Positions 11,963 through 25,352 are shown, numbered from the stretch's first letter. The stretch is DNA of 64,000 bases from Macrobrachium rosenbergii (GCF_040412425.1 NC_089756.1:8834726-8898725), one strand, 5' to 3'. The notes: generated by a model from the sequence alone, not told the origin. Translations and numbers: made by a program.

Positions 11963-12286
11963 AGTAAAAAATCCGCCGAAGTTTCTTCGGCTCAATCGAG
12001 TTTATTGTACACCGCAAATGCAGTCAAGTGAAGGTGCGCCGGCGACACCTCCGGAAAGTGTTGCCAGACGCACGATCCATGGCTAACCTTAACCTAAATA
12101 AAAAAAAAAAACTACTGAGGCTAGAGGGTTGCAATTTGGTATGTTTCAAGATTGAAGGGTGGATGATCAACATACCAATTTGCAGCCCTCTAGCCTCGGT
12201 AGTTTTTAAGATATGAGGACGGAGAGAAAAAGTGCGGACGGACACACAAATAGCCATCTCAATAGTTTTCTTTTACAGAAAACTAA
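11963..12286 (+). repeat. Hairpin-rich dispersed repeat, copy 1
   Basis: Shared with 26005-26374 and 37409-37782; all three copies start AGTAAAAAATNNGCCGAAG and end GAAAACTAA. Three palindromes are visible. A 5' hairpin GCCGAAG-TTT-CTTCGGC lies at 11975-11991. A long central inverted repeat pairs 12111-12145 with 12169-12203 (35-bp arms, few mismatches, 23-nt loop). A 3' hairpin AGTTTTC-TTTTACA-GAAAACT closes the unit. There is no coding capacity. The family could be a non-autonomous Helitron (3' hairpin, CTAA end), a MITE or a structured SINE; I cannot decide. Confidence 0.85.
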
Positions 12287-12348
12287 AATAAAAAAGTCTT
12301 AAACAAGTCATCACCAAAAATGATACATATAAGGAGCCTTAGTCATAT

Positions 12349-12600
12349 GCATCCCTAGAGGCCTTTTACCCTTTAAGCATTCCCGTAAGCCTTTCCCTCC
12401 TAAAGCAATCCTAAAAGACTTTTGGTCATAACGCCTTCCCGTAACAGTTTCAGTCAAAACGCATTCCTCGAAGCCTTTTCCTTCTAAAGCATTCCTAGAA
12501 GCATTATACTCTTAATGCATTCCTGAAAGCCTTTACTCTTTAACACATTGTTAGAAGCCTTTTACTCCTAACTCCTTCCTGGAAGCATTACACTCCTTGC
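12349..12600. repeat. 28-bp minisatellite, at least nine degenerate units
   Basis: Units start at 12349, 12377, 12405, 12433, 12461, 12489, 12517, 12545 and 12573, each a variant of GCATTCCTAGAAGCCTTTTA plus eight bases. The 28-bp spacing holds exactly over nine units even though the sequences have diverged. More decayed units seem to continue to about 12790. Confidence 0.85.
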
Positions 12601-13244
12601 ATTCCAAACGAATTCCAGAAAGCTTTGTAATACTAATGTACTCTTGACGCCCTACTCAGTATTTTTTATCCTTACTCTCTAATAATCTCTTTCAGCCCTT
12701 AACTTTCTAATAAATATTGTAGAAAATACGTAACTCCTAATACTTATTCTGGAAGCCTTAACTCCTAATAGATATTCAAGGAATCAACACAAAATACGTT
12801 TCCCAATCCGAAATCCCAGACACATTTCTGGAATCCTTAATAATCATTATTCCGTGTCTGGGATACATCTTCAAATATTCCACAAAGGCATTAGTGTACT
12901 AGACGTAATTCTCCCTCATTTTTATTACCGACCTTTCCTCTCCCAAATGGACAATGACTTGACAAGAACATTAGTTTTCCGGGTGCGTTGGTCCTAAAAT
13001 ATATACTAGGCCTATGCCAGCGCACGGCCGTGCCTATTGAAGAGCGCAGAAACACTAATTTTACACTACTGCTTTGGTGGATGGCAAATAAAGAGACAGA
13101 AAAAAAGGTCGAAGCAATCGTTATTTGCCATGAAAACTTATTATTAATGCATTATATGTTGCTAAAACAAAGATATTAACAACTTATGATAAATAAATGA
13201 TGAACGACGGACGAGCTACTTTAAAAAAATTGTTTGCATCAGTA

Positions 13245-14010
<766 letters not shown>

Positions 14011-14078
14011 ATATATATACATATATAAATATATACAAATATATATATGCACATATATACATATATATACTGTATATA

Positions 14079-14142
<64 letters not shown>
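14011..14142. repeat. (TA)n tract after LINE fragment
   Basis: Imperfect then perfect TA repeat, starting straight after the LINE 3' end. It may have begun as the LINE tail. Confidence 0.95.
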
Positions 14143-14146
<4 letters not shown>

Positions 14147-15773
14147 AAGAATATGCATTCCCCCTCCTATTTAGCTCCTATCTAGCTAACTTATTTCTAG
14201 GATATAATTCCCATTAGCGTATAGCTGGCGCCAATATGGCGGAACTCCGTTGTTTTACTCATAGGGACAGAGAACGCACGCCTTCCAAGCCTACAGAAAA
14301 TGCCCATGCCGGGGAAGACAATGAGCCTCCCTCTTAAAACCCCCTGCTACCAGAACACACCTAGTTTTCCCCCCCTTACGAATCGTACGATGCGAAAAAC
14401 AATACTCCCAAACCTCTTTCTCCCATCGCGCGATGGGGGAGGCATGTAGGGATTAGGAAGGGCAGAAGGGCATTTAAGGGCTGGGGAACAGGTAGATTTG
14501 CTTCTATAGGCATATTAACATAAGTGTGCTTTTCCCATACCCTCCTTGCTGGCTTTCTTGGCTTGCTTGCAGGTACAGCTGGGGCCCCCGCCCCCCAACG
14601 CGAATGCGATCTGCTGTTCAAAAAGGGAGAGAGAGAGATCCATGACTTCATCTGGAGCGGAAGCTCCGCGATTCTCCTTTCGCCGCTGGTGGTGACGATC
14701 GTCGACGGACAGCCAATCATATTGTGGGCGCCTGTAACAATTATGAGAGGTTCGTGTGTTTGCTAGTAGTCAATTAGCCAGCCCTGTCCCTTATACTTAA
14801 CTCTCTAATTTCCATTTCTTTTAAACTTTAACCTATTCCTCCACGAAACAATCTTCCCCTTTGTCCAAATCTTGCCTGTATCCCCATGCCTTGCCATTTA
14901 CGTACTGTGAATTCGAGTAACGATCCCGATAAACAATCATTTATCCCTCTACCAGTAGAATCTAAGGGCTATTCTAGCTGTTAAGTTAAAAATAACCAAG
15001 CGGTAGTTAACTTTGGGCGCGTATAATTACGTGTCCATTGTTAACGCACTCGCTATTTCGAGACTCGGGCTTTCATCAAAAGCACCTTCTAGGATAATTT
15101 ATGCGTTGTGTTTAAGAAAGTGTTGTGTAATCTGCAGTAGGAAGATTCCCTTCCCCGTAGTTTGATCAGGGCTAACGAGACAATTTCTTACAGGAGAAAC
15201 GAGACACGTGGCACGACTGCACCCATTCCTTGCTTCCATTCGGCCTGCCACAAGTTTCTGGTCGTAGTTAGAGAAGTTTCGTTGTGCCAACCATTTTCAT
15301 GAAGTATTTACTCCATCCTGGAACCCCATCGTAGACATTATTATTCCACGTGGTCAGGGCAGACTGAAAGTAATCACTATCATTGACTGATTATTGCAAA
15401 CTGAATGTAATTAGTATCACTGAACTGATTATTGCAGATTGGACCCGTTCTATCCACTTATTTGTTTGCCAATTCATGTCATTATTGTTACTGTGCCCTG
15501 TTTTGAATCTGCCCCTCAGTGATGTTGTATATTGTCTAACTGTTAATTTACTAATGTTAATCTACTAAGTTTCTGTAATAAATCACTGTAAATTGGCAAA
15601 GAATTCTAAATTCCAATATGGCGACCTTCCACCTTAAATTATAACTCCAGGAAAAGTCTGAGGTAAGTCTTCATTAACTCCCTTTTTTGTTTACGACTGG
15701 ACTCCCTTGGTCTCGTGGCAGCATCAATTATAATTTTGTGTGTAAATTCCCATCAAAACCGAGTCCAGTTCGT

Positions 15774-15777
<4 letters not shown>
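14143..15777. mobile_element. Probable solo LTR inserted in (TA)n
   Basis: Begins TGTTAAGAATATGC at the end of one (TA)n tract and ends GTTCGTAACA at the start of another, so the ends form a 5-bp inverted repeat TGTTA/TAACA with TG...CA. It contains an AATAAA near 15578 and TGGCGACC near 15620. There is no coding region. Reading: a solo Gypsy-type LTR of 1635 bp split from the flanking TA tract. Alternative: the TGGCGACC marks a PBS and only part of the segment is LTR. No second copy exists in the window. Confidence 0.45.
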
Positions 15778-15849
<72 letters not shown>

Positions 15850-15990
15850 TATATAAACTGTGGAGGTATGTGAAGCGGTTGATGGCAAACAAGTTTTTGG
15901 AAAGGGCTCATCCTTCGTTCGCATTTATCATAAACTGTTCATATCTTCGTTTTAGTAACAAATAAAACCATTAATAACCCATTTTCATGG

Positions 15991-16063
<73 letters not shown>
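15778..16063. repeat. Two (TA)n tracts
   Basis: TA repeats at about 15778-15855 and 16003-16063, with 147 bp of unique sequence between them. Confidence 0.95.
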
Positions 16064-16067
<4 letters not shown>

Positions 16068-16899
16068 CCCATGACATCTGCGAGCATCTACTTTTCACTA
16101 TAAATTACATAAACATTCGGTACCTTAAAGTCGAAAAGATAAGCAGCAAAATATCGAGCAATAAAAAAGAATATCAACTCCATAATCGGTAGCCTTCAAC
16201 AAAGAGTACTCAAGCAACACAACGAGAATAATCCTGAAGAGAAAATAAAACGCACAAAGCTAACGAAGAAGTCGCGCGCAATATATCCTGTGAAATGAAG
16301 TGGTTCATAAACCGCGTTTTATTTAAACCTTAAAAAACTGGGCAGAAGATTATCCCTCCGGTTCTGCGACTAGAAAACAAAAAAAAAATAACAAAAAAAA
16401 AAAAAACTTTCCTCCGACAAAGAAAGAAAAACGAGCCCTCAAGACTTCGGGCCTCAGATGGCTGAGAAATGAGGTAAACACGGCTCTCAAGATGAATGGG
16501 CCGGCATCACTGCGAGGTTCTTTATCCTCTCCTCTTATCAAATTAGGATGATAATGAGACCGAAAGAGGGGGAGACGCGGGAGAAGAAGAATATGGTTGG
16601 TGGCGGTACCCGTAGCATAGTAGTAGTGGTTAACAGCAGCAGTGGCGGTGGTAGTATAAAACGTAGTCTTTATTGGAAACTTTCATGGCCTTATCGCAAA
16701 AAGCAAGAACAATTTCTCACATGGAAGTATTAACGTAAACTGTCATGTTATTAAGGCTAAAAAGGCATAGTAATATACACAGTTCTATTCTATAATATAT
16801 ATTATAAAGAATAATATTCCTATACTCTACTTAACTTTTTGAAACACCTCGAGTGTTCCTACAGCGATATTTAGTCAAAAACGTCCCGCAAGCACTTGT

Positions 16900-16945
<46 letters not shown>

Positions 16946-19200
16946 AGAGAGCTAATTTGGATAACCTCTTCACCTTAAATCTTCAAACGTCTCAATCTCT
17001 TTGAAAAGGTGTCTAATTCTTCGGCCTGGTGTGAACTCTTTCTCACTTAAGAGTAACTCTCCTAAGTTCAAGTACGCATAAAACTATAAGTGTACTGAAT
17101 GGAGGCAGACAGTAAGGCCTTCAAAAATAAACCGGGAAATGATGGCAATTGTCAATCATCTTGTCTACTACTTTCCAGAGTCCATGTGCATTGTACTGAC
17201 ATTTTAGTACCTCAGTGAAGAAAAATGCCATGTGAGACAATTCATAAAATGGAGGAAATGGGAGCCTTTGGCTGAATGATTCGGCCAACTAATACTCTCA
17301 ACATCTGACTTATATAGCTACAGTATCTCAAGGATTACGATGCTGTTATGCCACCTATAATTCTTGCAACTTCATAAACACATACACTGTTCTTTGTCTA
17401 AACCAACCCTTCCCTACCCCTATCAATCCTTCTGTTAAGCCACTTAACACACTTTTCCCGGAACGCTGAATAAAGTTATTCAAATCACCATTCCCCTTCT
17501 GCTGTGAAACAGATACTCCCATAGCCAATCCCCATGGAAACTTGACGAAATCAGTTTATATTAAAAACTAGGAAGTATACAAATCACCTTTCCCACCATT
17601 ATCTGAAGTAGGCATATAATTTTTCTTACGAAAAACAAAGGTAACAAATAACAACAATACCAGTCAACCAGTCAAGAGACTGAAGAGATTTTCCATGACT
17701 GACTAGTTGTCTATTTGTATAGTGCATAAATTATTCAAATTGTAGTACTTAACATACAGACCATCAAATACCTCCCTTCCTCATCTAAACACACAAAAAC
17801 ATTCTCTCGCTTTATTCACAAACGCTTAGACACTGACTCGACTACGGTTCCAAAGACTGTTTATCCTTTACTGACTCTACATAGGCCTAAAGTGGCTCGT
17901 AAATATTCATTGAGCCATATCAAAACATAGGTCTATTTTGGTGTTATCTCAAGCAAGCCTTGTAAACTTGTTTTGGAGAGCTACGCGAAACCAGTTACAG
18001 AGGATAAACGTCTGTAATTCAAAATAAATGAAAACCGTTAAATGGTGTTATGCTTTAAATTTGACTGCACTCCGAATAGCATGTACAGAATACAAAAGAA
18101 AAAGTAAGAGATAATTATGGACTATTACGATCACATACAAAAATCCTGCGTCGCTTACCCATAAAATGACGCATTTATGCTCTTACAGCCACTGTAACGA
18201 ATATCATATCATTAAATTAAATATATATATATGTGCTAATGTTGTACACCCATACACAATATTTAGCTCCCACGCTTTTCACTTTTAGACACATCAATTT
18301 CAGCTTAGGCTTAGTTATAACGCTAGTTTATTGGAATAAATCAACCATATATTGGCTACTCGTTCCGGCGACAGGATACTAATAGATGCAAAGATAACGT
18401 GTTCTTGTGTTACGGGCTCCCCAGGAGCAAGAGCCCACGGTGGCATAAGGCCGGCTCGTGTGAGGCAATTTCTTTACACGGTGTCTCCACGTGATTTAAA
18501 GATCGTGAAATGAATAATTTGTTTGTGTCAAACCCGTGTAACTGACGACGAAGAAGGGAAAACGCTAAATAAAAGGGGGTGGGGGGACAAAAAAAATGGG
18601 GGGGTGTGATACCACATGCTCAAAATGGGTTATACAATGCTGAAAAAGGTTATAGAATGCTCCGTTTAATTTCCGCACCGATAACCTATCAGTAAATGCA
18701 GATAAAAAGGATTTATTCAGCAAAAAAACACGGTGGGCATTCACGCAAAGAAAAAAAAAAAGGGGCTGTCTGCCAAGCACAAAATATGAAAACAAAAACT
18801 TCCAATAACAGAATCAGAACAAAAACAGACTCGCATATCCCATGGTCACAATAAGAACCGTGGCCTATTCACATACCCTGTATGGGACTACGCACAACAG
18901 ATCGCCAATCATCGTTAAAATTCCATTTGTAAAACGTGGGTGGTCTATAATCAAGTTTTCAGCGGAATATTTTCTTTTATCGGCTCAGGCTTCTACTTTC
19001 ATCTACCAATACAAAGAGGATCTCTGTGCAGAAAAACAAATACTTCTTATTGCAATTATTTTTCCTTAGAGTTTTCAACACATACCACCTAACTTGAATC
19101 CATTAATCAAAAGAAACATACTGATGTAAATATACAAATAGGTGCTGTACTGCTAACTCCATTGTTACTGTATACCAAATCACTATTAAATAACTCCCCT
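16064..19200. other. No gene seen; (CT)n at 16903-16944
   Basis: About 3.1 kb with only short frames. It contains A-rich runs near 16376-16407 and a pure (CT)n tract. I recognised no element or gene. Confidence 0.5.
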
Positions 19201-19205
19201 ACCTA

Positions 19206-19606
19206 TGATCTGTGCCCTTGGTGATTTTGTGTGAAATTATATCAGTCAGGGGAGTTGGAAAATCCCTAAAATGAGAGGAAACTGTGAAAAAGCCAATGCT
19301 CCCTTAGGAAAGGAAAAAGGTGCGAATGGGCCTATGCCTGACTGGTGAAATTCGAAACAAGGAAACCAGTAGAGTCAGTCCTAGGGTTTAGAACACAAGC
19401 CAAGCGAATGGGGGCTTGGGCACCAGTGAGAAACGAGTTTTGTTACCGTTTGGTCATGCACACCAGAGCCACCCACCACTATTGTGTAAATCACATTCCA
19501 TAGTTTTAACCATAACTTTAATCACTGTGCAATCAGAGTCCTGTTGTATCTTACTTAAATATAGGTACTAACTCATTTGGTCAATCCTTTTAACCTAGGA
19601 GTATCA
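19206..19606 (+). repeat. 5' LTR of Gypsy element
   Basis: TGATCTG...AGTATCA, 401 bp, homologous throughout to 25353-25771. The 3' copy has small extra segments, including CTGTCCTCCCTCGA near its end, so the LTRs are clearly diverged. Confidence 0.88.
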
Positions 19607-19615
19607 TTTTAAAAC

Positions 19616-19626
19616 TGGTGCCAGGT
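19616..19626 (+). other. Primer binding site, interrupted by SINE
   Basis: TGGTGCCAGGT starts ten bases after the 5' LTR. GGTGCCAGGT (19617-19626) recurs as GGTGTCAGGT at 19912-19921 on the far side of the SINE, so the SINE's target duplication falls on the PBS. Confidence 0.55.
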
Positions 19627-19911
19627 TAAGTTAAGTGTACCTTAGTTTAACCAGACCACTGAGCTGATTAACAGCTCTCCTAGGGCTGGCCTGAAGGATT
19701 AGACTTATTTTATGTGGCTTAGAACCAATTGGTTACCTAGCAACGGGACCTACAACTTATTGTGGAATCTGAACCACATTATACCAAAAAATGAATTTCT
19801 ATCACCAGAAATAAATTCCTCTAATTCTTCATTGGCAGGCTGGAGACTCGAGCGCGGGCCCAGCAGAGTGCTAGCTGAGAACTATACCGACATGTCCAAC
19901 GAGGAACTACC
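19627..19911 (-). mobile_element. tRNA-derived SINE, copy 1
   Basis: Nearly the same as 39968-40239. Read on the minus strand it starts with a tRNA-like head: a B-box-like GCTCGAGTCTCC lies near 19842-19853, with A-box-like sequence toward 19890. A conserved body follows, including GGTAACCAATTGGTTCTAAG, and it ends in AAGGTACACTTAA. The flanking duplication GGTGCCAGGT/GGTGTCAGGT has one mismatch. The short frame across it on the plus strand is not a gene. Confidence 0.85.
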
Positions 19912-19976
19912 GGTGTCAGGTGTGGGGTTATTAGTAAATAAACAAGTAGTTATAACTGTCCAGAAGCGCAGCTGCA

Positions 19977-20990
19977 CATGGTAGCATGAGGAGGAAAGTG
20001 TAGGAGAACAACAGGAGGTAGACGTGAGGCAATTATTAATTGAGTTCGGACAATTATGAACTAAGTTAAGGGAAATCATTACAAGGGACGGAGAGGCGGG
20101 GACTGGCACAACAGCAGCAACCAAAACAGTGCCACCACAAGAGACAGACGAAGAAACGCAACCAATAGAAATAGTAAAAATACCACCTATGTTAGATGGG
20201 CTAGTGCCCGAATTCGACAATTTGCAGCTAAAAGAAGGGTTTTTAGTAGTGGAAGTGTTCACTAGTTATGTAGAAAAAGCCACCCAAGGCTAGTCAGATA
20301 GACAAAAAATATTGTTAACAAAACAAAAGTTGGCAAGTACCACTTACCACTAAGTGATGAGGTGGCCAGCCAACTGGTCAGCTAACTGGATAGCATTCCG
20401 GAGGCACCTCATACAGCAATTCTCCAAATCCCAGGCAGAAAAAAATGGCAATGTGAGAGAGATATACAGTAAGCCAAGAATAATGGTGGGGGAAACTGTT
20501 GCGGCTTACTTTGCCTAGATCTATGAGGATTATGACAGCCTCGCACTCAAAGGGGAACAGACTGCAGGTGCCAAAGAAGCCTTTTGCTGATGAATGATAA
20601 CGGAAGTCCTCCCTCCCCACATGACTGGGCACTTGCTTGATGAGAGGGAGCTCTTGCAAGACTGGCTCCCGAAGGTACATATTATGATGGATAATCTGGA
20701 GGAATGGCACTCAATGGGGAACTTATGCCAATCCCCAGCCATTAATGACACCAGTCATAACGTTGGTAGAGCCGGATGAGGCAGCCCCGGACGAAGAGCG
20801 TGGAACAAGACCATGTGGAACGAATCTATGTGGAGCAGGCAGTTGGCAGGGGAAGACTGAACAACAGGATGTGTGTTGGGGTGTGGGGGAAGGGACCACT
20901 TCCAACCAGAGTGCCCCTATTCCGATAATCGAAGATATCTTTGCAATTGAGTGGGCCATTTAGCTCGAACCTGCGCAAAATAGGGGGCAA
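19977..20990 (+). pseudogene. Decayed Gypsy gag with zinc-knuckle remnants
   Basis: Lies between the SINE and the protease. Coding-like stretches appear in changing frames with many stops. Near 20865-20985 the order of Cys and His codons (TGTGTG..., GGACCACTTC..., TGCCCC, then TTTGCAATTGAGTGGGCCATTT...ACCTGCGCA) suggests two former CCHC knuckles. The capsid portion is too decayed to assign. Confidence 0.55.
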
Positions 20991-21286
20991 GAATGCGGTC
21001 GCCACCCCCACCGAACCAAGAGGAAGGGGAGACAACCAGTGGCATGGGGATGGGGGTGGGCCCAGTGGGGACCCAGGCTACCTCCACGACCGACAAATAA
21101 CGGTTATAGCCAGAAGCAAACAAGGAATGCCTTTGGGGGGGTGAGAGGGGAGCAGCATAGTTCCCCAAGGGAAGTAGAGAACCACCCACACATGTCCAGC
21201 ACCCCTACCCAGGAGCTGAGTGAAAAGGGTGAGGAGGTTGTGCAGAATCTCCCCCTCCCTCAGCCTCATGGGACGAACCAGAATGC

Positions 21287-21600
21287 CCATCCTAAGAGTA
21301 TGGGTGGGAAATCATGAAAGAAGGGCCCTGCTGGATACAGGGGGTCAGCGTGTCCCTGGTTCAAGAGGAACAGGTGAACGGACTGGTAAAGCAAATAGGA
21401 GGGGCAGTAACATTGGAGACAGCTGGCAACCACCGAATGGCAACCCGTCAAGCTGTAAGATAGCTGATAGTGATTTGTTGTCGGATCAAAGAGCATGACT
21501 TTCATGTGGTACTTTTGATAGGGATAAAAGGGATCCCCATAATATTGGGAATTTGTTCCATACAGAGAAATGACGTGATGATATGTGGTTCAAACAGGAG
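21287..21600 (+). pseudogene. Gypsy aspartic protease remnant
   Basis: A frame reading RVWVGNHERRALLDTGGQ has the retroviral-type active site LLDTG near 21329-21343. After a frameshift the following sequence continues toward GIPIILGI near 21530-21555, like the conserved hydrophobic-Gly segment late in these proteases. Not functional as it stands. Confidence 0.6.
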
Positions 21601-21982
21601 AGAAATACAGGTATTCCTGAAGGAACAGAAAATTTCTGTAGAGGGAGAGAGGCAGGTGAGTGTTAGTATTTCTGTACAAGGTAAAGGATATGCTGAAGGG
21701 GCAGTGCCAGGTTTCCCAGAGAAGGGAGAAATAATTCCTCCTAAAGTGTTAACCTCCATAGCTGTTGCCCCTACCCGAAGTTTAAGTGATGGAACGTTGG
21801 TAATAATTTAACCACATGAAAAATGGAGTGACTATATAATGCCAGGGGTAAGTGAAGTACATAACCCAATGCAAAGTCTATGTGCCCTTCATAAATATGA
21901 GTAATCAGAGGGTGGTACTGGATAGTAGGTTGGTGTGCAACCTTGATGTATGTGAGACAGCCGTAGTTTCTCACACACACTC

Positions 21983-23304
21983 GTGACCTTGGGTAACCAG
22001 CTTCAAGGTCTCAGTGAGGAGCCTATGGGGAAATTCTTCCAAGCAGCTGGGAAGTCCACCCTTTTTACTTATAAGGGGATTACTGAGGAGATTGTAGGAG
22101 ATTACAGATATGTGATCGCAGGCAGAATTAACAAATTCCCTTTATGCATAGAAACCGGGGACCAGCCCCCTATAAGATCAAAACAATATAGAGTGCTGGT
22201 CCATTATCAGAAAGAATTAGAGGAGATTAATAAATTAAGGGATCAGGGGTTAATCGAAGAAAGTAACTCTCCCTGGGCTTGTCCAATCATGATGCTTGAA
22301 AAGAAGGATGGCTGTCTTAGGGTGTGTGTGTCTTAAGGTGTGTGTTGACTATAGGCAGTTAAATGCCATCACAAAAGACAATGCATTCCCATTGCCCTCT
22401 ATTGAAGAATTGTTAATTAGGGTTAGAAATACTAAATTCTTCACAACCTTGGATCTTAAACCAGGATACCATCAAATACCCTTAGAAGAAAGTAGTAAGG
22501 AGAAGACTGCCTCTGTAGTAAATGACCAGTTATTTCAATTTAATTATCTCCCTTTTGGAGTAAATAATGCTCCCACTCATTTTCCAAGTCATGATTTCAG
22601 TACTAGCCTCATTGTTGGGTCAATGTTTTTGTATAATTAGGCAATATAATCATAATCAGGGATACGGTCCGAGGAACACATGAATAACACTGTTAAAGTA
22701 TTAGAGGCTTTAAGGAGAAATGATATGAAAATTAATATAAATAATGTAAAACTTTCAAACAGAGGTCGAGTTTCTTGGGCATATAGTAACATTCAAAGGC
22801 ATAAAGCCCTGCTCCAGCAAAGTAGAAGCAATCAAGGAATTTCCCTGGCCAAAAAATGCTAAAGAGGTGTCCAGCTTCCTTGGGCTTGCGGGCTATTACC
22901 AGAAGTTTATAAAGAATTTTGGCAGCATAGCAAGACTGCTGGACTTATTAAGGAAACAGTCAGTATTCCAGCAGGGGGAAAATGAAGAGGTGGCTTTTCA
23001 AGAACTAATGAATGCACTTACCAGCGATGAACTATTGGCTTATCCTAGGTTCAATCGGCAGTTTCTAGTAACTACTGACGCCAGTAACATAGCAACTGGG
23101 AGGTTAATTTCTCAAGTTGACAGTGTAGGGAGGGAGAGGCCGATTTGTTTTGCATCACATGCACTGAAAGGGGCAGAGAAGAATTACAATACCTTCGATA
23201 AGGAGGCACTGGCAATATTGTGGATACTGGAGAGACATCGCTATTTCTTGTTGGGGCATAAGATTCACTTTCAGACAGATCACAGACCGCTGAGAGACTT
23301 ATAA
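21983..23304 (+). pseudogene. Gypsy reverse transcriptase and RNase H remnant
   Basis: RT starts with the PPIRSKQYRV and EEINKLRDQGLIEESNSPWA segments (about 22160-22280). VCVDYRQLNAITKDNAFPLP and LDLKPGYHQIP then follow in another frame (22337-22480), and LFQFNYLPFGVNNAPTHF near 22530-22580. The catalytic YxDD site expected near 22625-22650 is destroyed by stops. After a stop-rich gap, SFLGLAGYYQKFIKNF (from about 22870) leads into RNase H with TTDAS near 23075, the acidic KEALAILW near 23200 and TDHRPL near 23277. A stop cuts it at 23304. At least three breaks separate the parts. Confidence 0.85.
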
Positions 23305-23559
23305 AAGGGGATTTAACTTCTCGACAGGCTCGGTAGATCGAGCAGCTGTTGGAATTTGATGTTGTGGGATCTGAGCACATAGCGGGCAGAGCAAATAACG
23401 CTGTCAATGCTCTCTCCAGTGGAGGGGGAGGCAATAGTTGGAGTTACGACTTGAGCCAAAAAGAGGAGAAAAACAGTGCATTCGATTAAATACTCCAGAT
23501 ACACCTACCGGTGAGTTGCACAGAAAACAGGGAAGTCTCAGCGACTCAGGGAGAGAAAA

Positions 23560-24860
23560 TGGAGGTGTGAGTCATCCTAACTGGGTAAATGACAGATTTG
23601 GCGCTACTGGGGGCCGCAAATGAATTCCCCAAGGATGAATGTGTAGTTGATTTGTGTGGACAGTGTGTGGAAGAAGTGAAGGAAGGACAGAATTCCGAAG
23701 CATGGATCAGACAGGTTAAGGCACATCTGAAGGCCATAAGTACCAAGTTTCCCGTTTTCCTCAACTTGCCAAGAGACAAGTTCTATATAGAGGATGATAT
23801 ATTATTTTGCTCTTATGAGAAGAGATGAGGCAATTTTCGATCCCATGTTGTTCTTCCTCCCTCTTTGGTAAGGAGGGTCATCCACACCACACATGTATGT
23901 AAGTCCTTATGCCAGACACTTAGGTGTGTAGAGAGGTCACTTAGAAGGGCGCAAGAGTCTTTCTTTTGGTTAAATATGAAGGAGGATATTTCAGAGTTTA
24001 TAAAGAGGTGTCACACATGTAACTGCGTAAACAGCACAAACATATTACCCCCGAGGCTCGGACTTTGCCAGTGGTAACTGTCAAGTTTGACAGGGTGCAC
24101 ATTGACATTGTCAGACCTTTTCCAACGGGTGCTGGGCAATGCAGGTGTGTGTGTGTGTGTGTGTGATGGTGAATGCATTCACGTGGCCCCGTACCTACGC
24201 TATGGTAGATAAGATGGCGGTGTCGGTTGCTCAGGCTTTGAGTTCGTTCATGACGAAATTCGGTTGTCCCCATACCCTAATAAGTGATAATGGGCGAGAG
24301 GAGCTTGTGAATTCAGTACTAAAGGAAATGACGGAAATTATGAAAATTGATCATTTTACAGTAGCCTCCTACTGGCCATCAGCCAATGAGTTGGTTGAAA
24401 CCCATAATAGAGAAGTAGTGCAGATTCTGAGATATTTAGTGGCAGAAAACCCGTATCAGTGGGTAGAGATGTTACCAGTTGTGGAACTAGCACTTAACAC
24501 TGGGTATAATAGTTCCATAAGGGATACCCTGTTCTTCTTGGTATATGGACAAGATCCCTTACTGCTGTACACTGTGATCACGCACCCTCACACTTTACCA
24601 CTGTATAGGGTCGAACACTACTGAGTATACTTATGTAATCTAACCAAACAAGTGTTTGAAGTGACTCAAAGATTCCTATTGAGGGCCAATGATAAAAGAT
24701 TCCATACGCAACCGTCTAAAATACAGGTAGGGGACAGGATTTATTTGAAACGGCTGGCTGCAACTGAGGCAGCATGAAAAAAATTGATTATGCATGAGTG
24801 CCTGCATGTTATGAACAATACTGTCAATTACCATCTGCAATGTCTAATTTGATGTGTTTG
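23560..24860 (+). pseudogene. Gypsy integrase remnant
   Basis: The HHCC zinc finger is readable at 23865-24077: His residues in VIHTTHVCKSL and cysteines in CHTCNC. The first catalytic Asp is in HIDIVRPFP near 24100-24125. A (GT)n tract at 24143-24166 lies inside the core and breaks the frame. The second catalytic site ISDNGRE (near 24281-24300) and the Glu in YWPSANELVETHN (near 24370-24405) are present in the frame 24139-24624. A GPY/F-type tail (VGDRIYLKR near 24730) follows, then a stop. Confidence 0.82.
24143..24166. repeat. (GT)n inside integrase
   Basis: Pure GT run within the integrase core; it accounts for the poly Val-Cys residues in that frame. Confidence 0.9.
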
Positions 24861-25333
24861 CATCCAGGTGGAACGTGAGTAAGTGTAAAGCAGGGAATGC
24901 CTTCATGTTTTCATTACATATTGTGAGCCATATCTAAAATTAAAATCACATTATTAAAAAATGACAAATTATTGTTGTGGCGGTACGAATTATGTGTATA
25001 GTTGTTGTTCTGAGGTAAGATACAGATGACTGTATTTTTATCCTTGTTGCATAATGTCCCTTGAAAATGTTAAATTATAAGAACTGTACTTTACCTATTT
25101 TCAAACTATTTAAACTTTGATCTGAAATCATGATTGCTGAACCTGTTCTGTAAATGGCAAATTGTAAACATTGAAATTGAGCCTGAATTTTGAAATTCCT
25201 TTTTGAAACTACAGGACGAACTTGTTAAATCTTGGTCAGTTGGTGACGGCACTCAAGTGGAACTAAAATTAATGGAATAGTAAAATACCCCTTGCAGTGC
25301 TTGTGGTTCTGTGTCCTGCGGGATGCAGGAATT

Positions 25334-25350
25334 TGAGGGGGAGGGGGGGT
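25334..25350 (+). other. Polypurine tract
   Basis: GAGGGGGAGGGGGGG lies just before TAGTGATCTG, the start of the 3' LTR. Confidence 0.75.
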
Positions 25351-25352
25351 AG

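Noticed and set aside
19712..19984. 90-codon plus-strand frame
   Set aside because: It runs across the SINE, and a similar frame appears at 40101-40289 in the other SINE copy, so it follows the SINE, not a gene.
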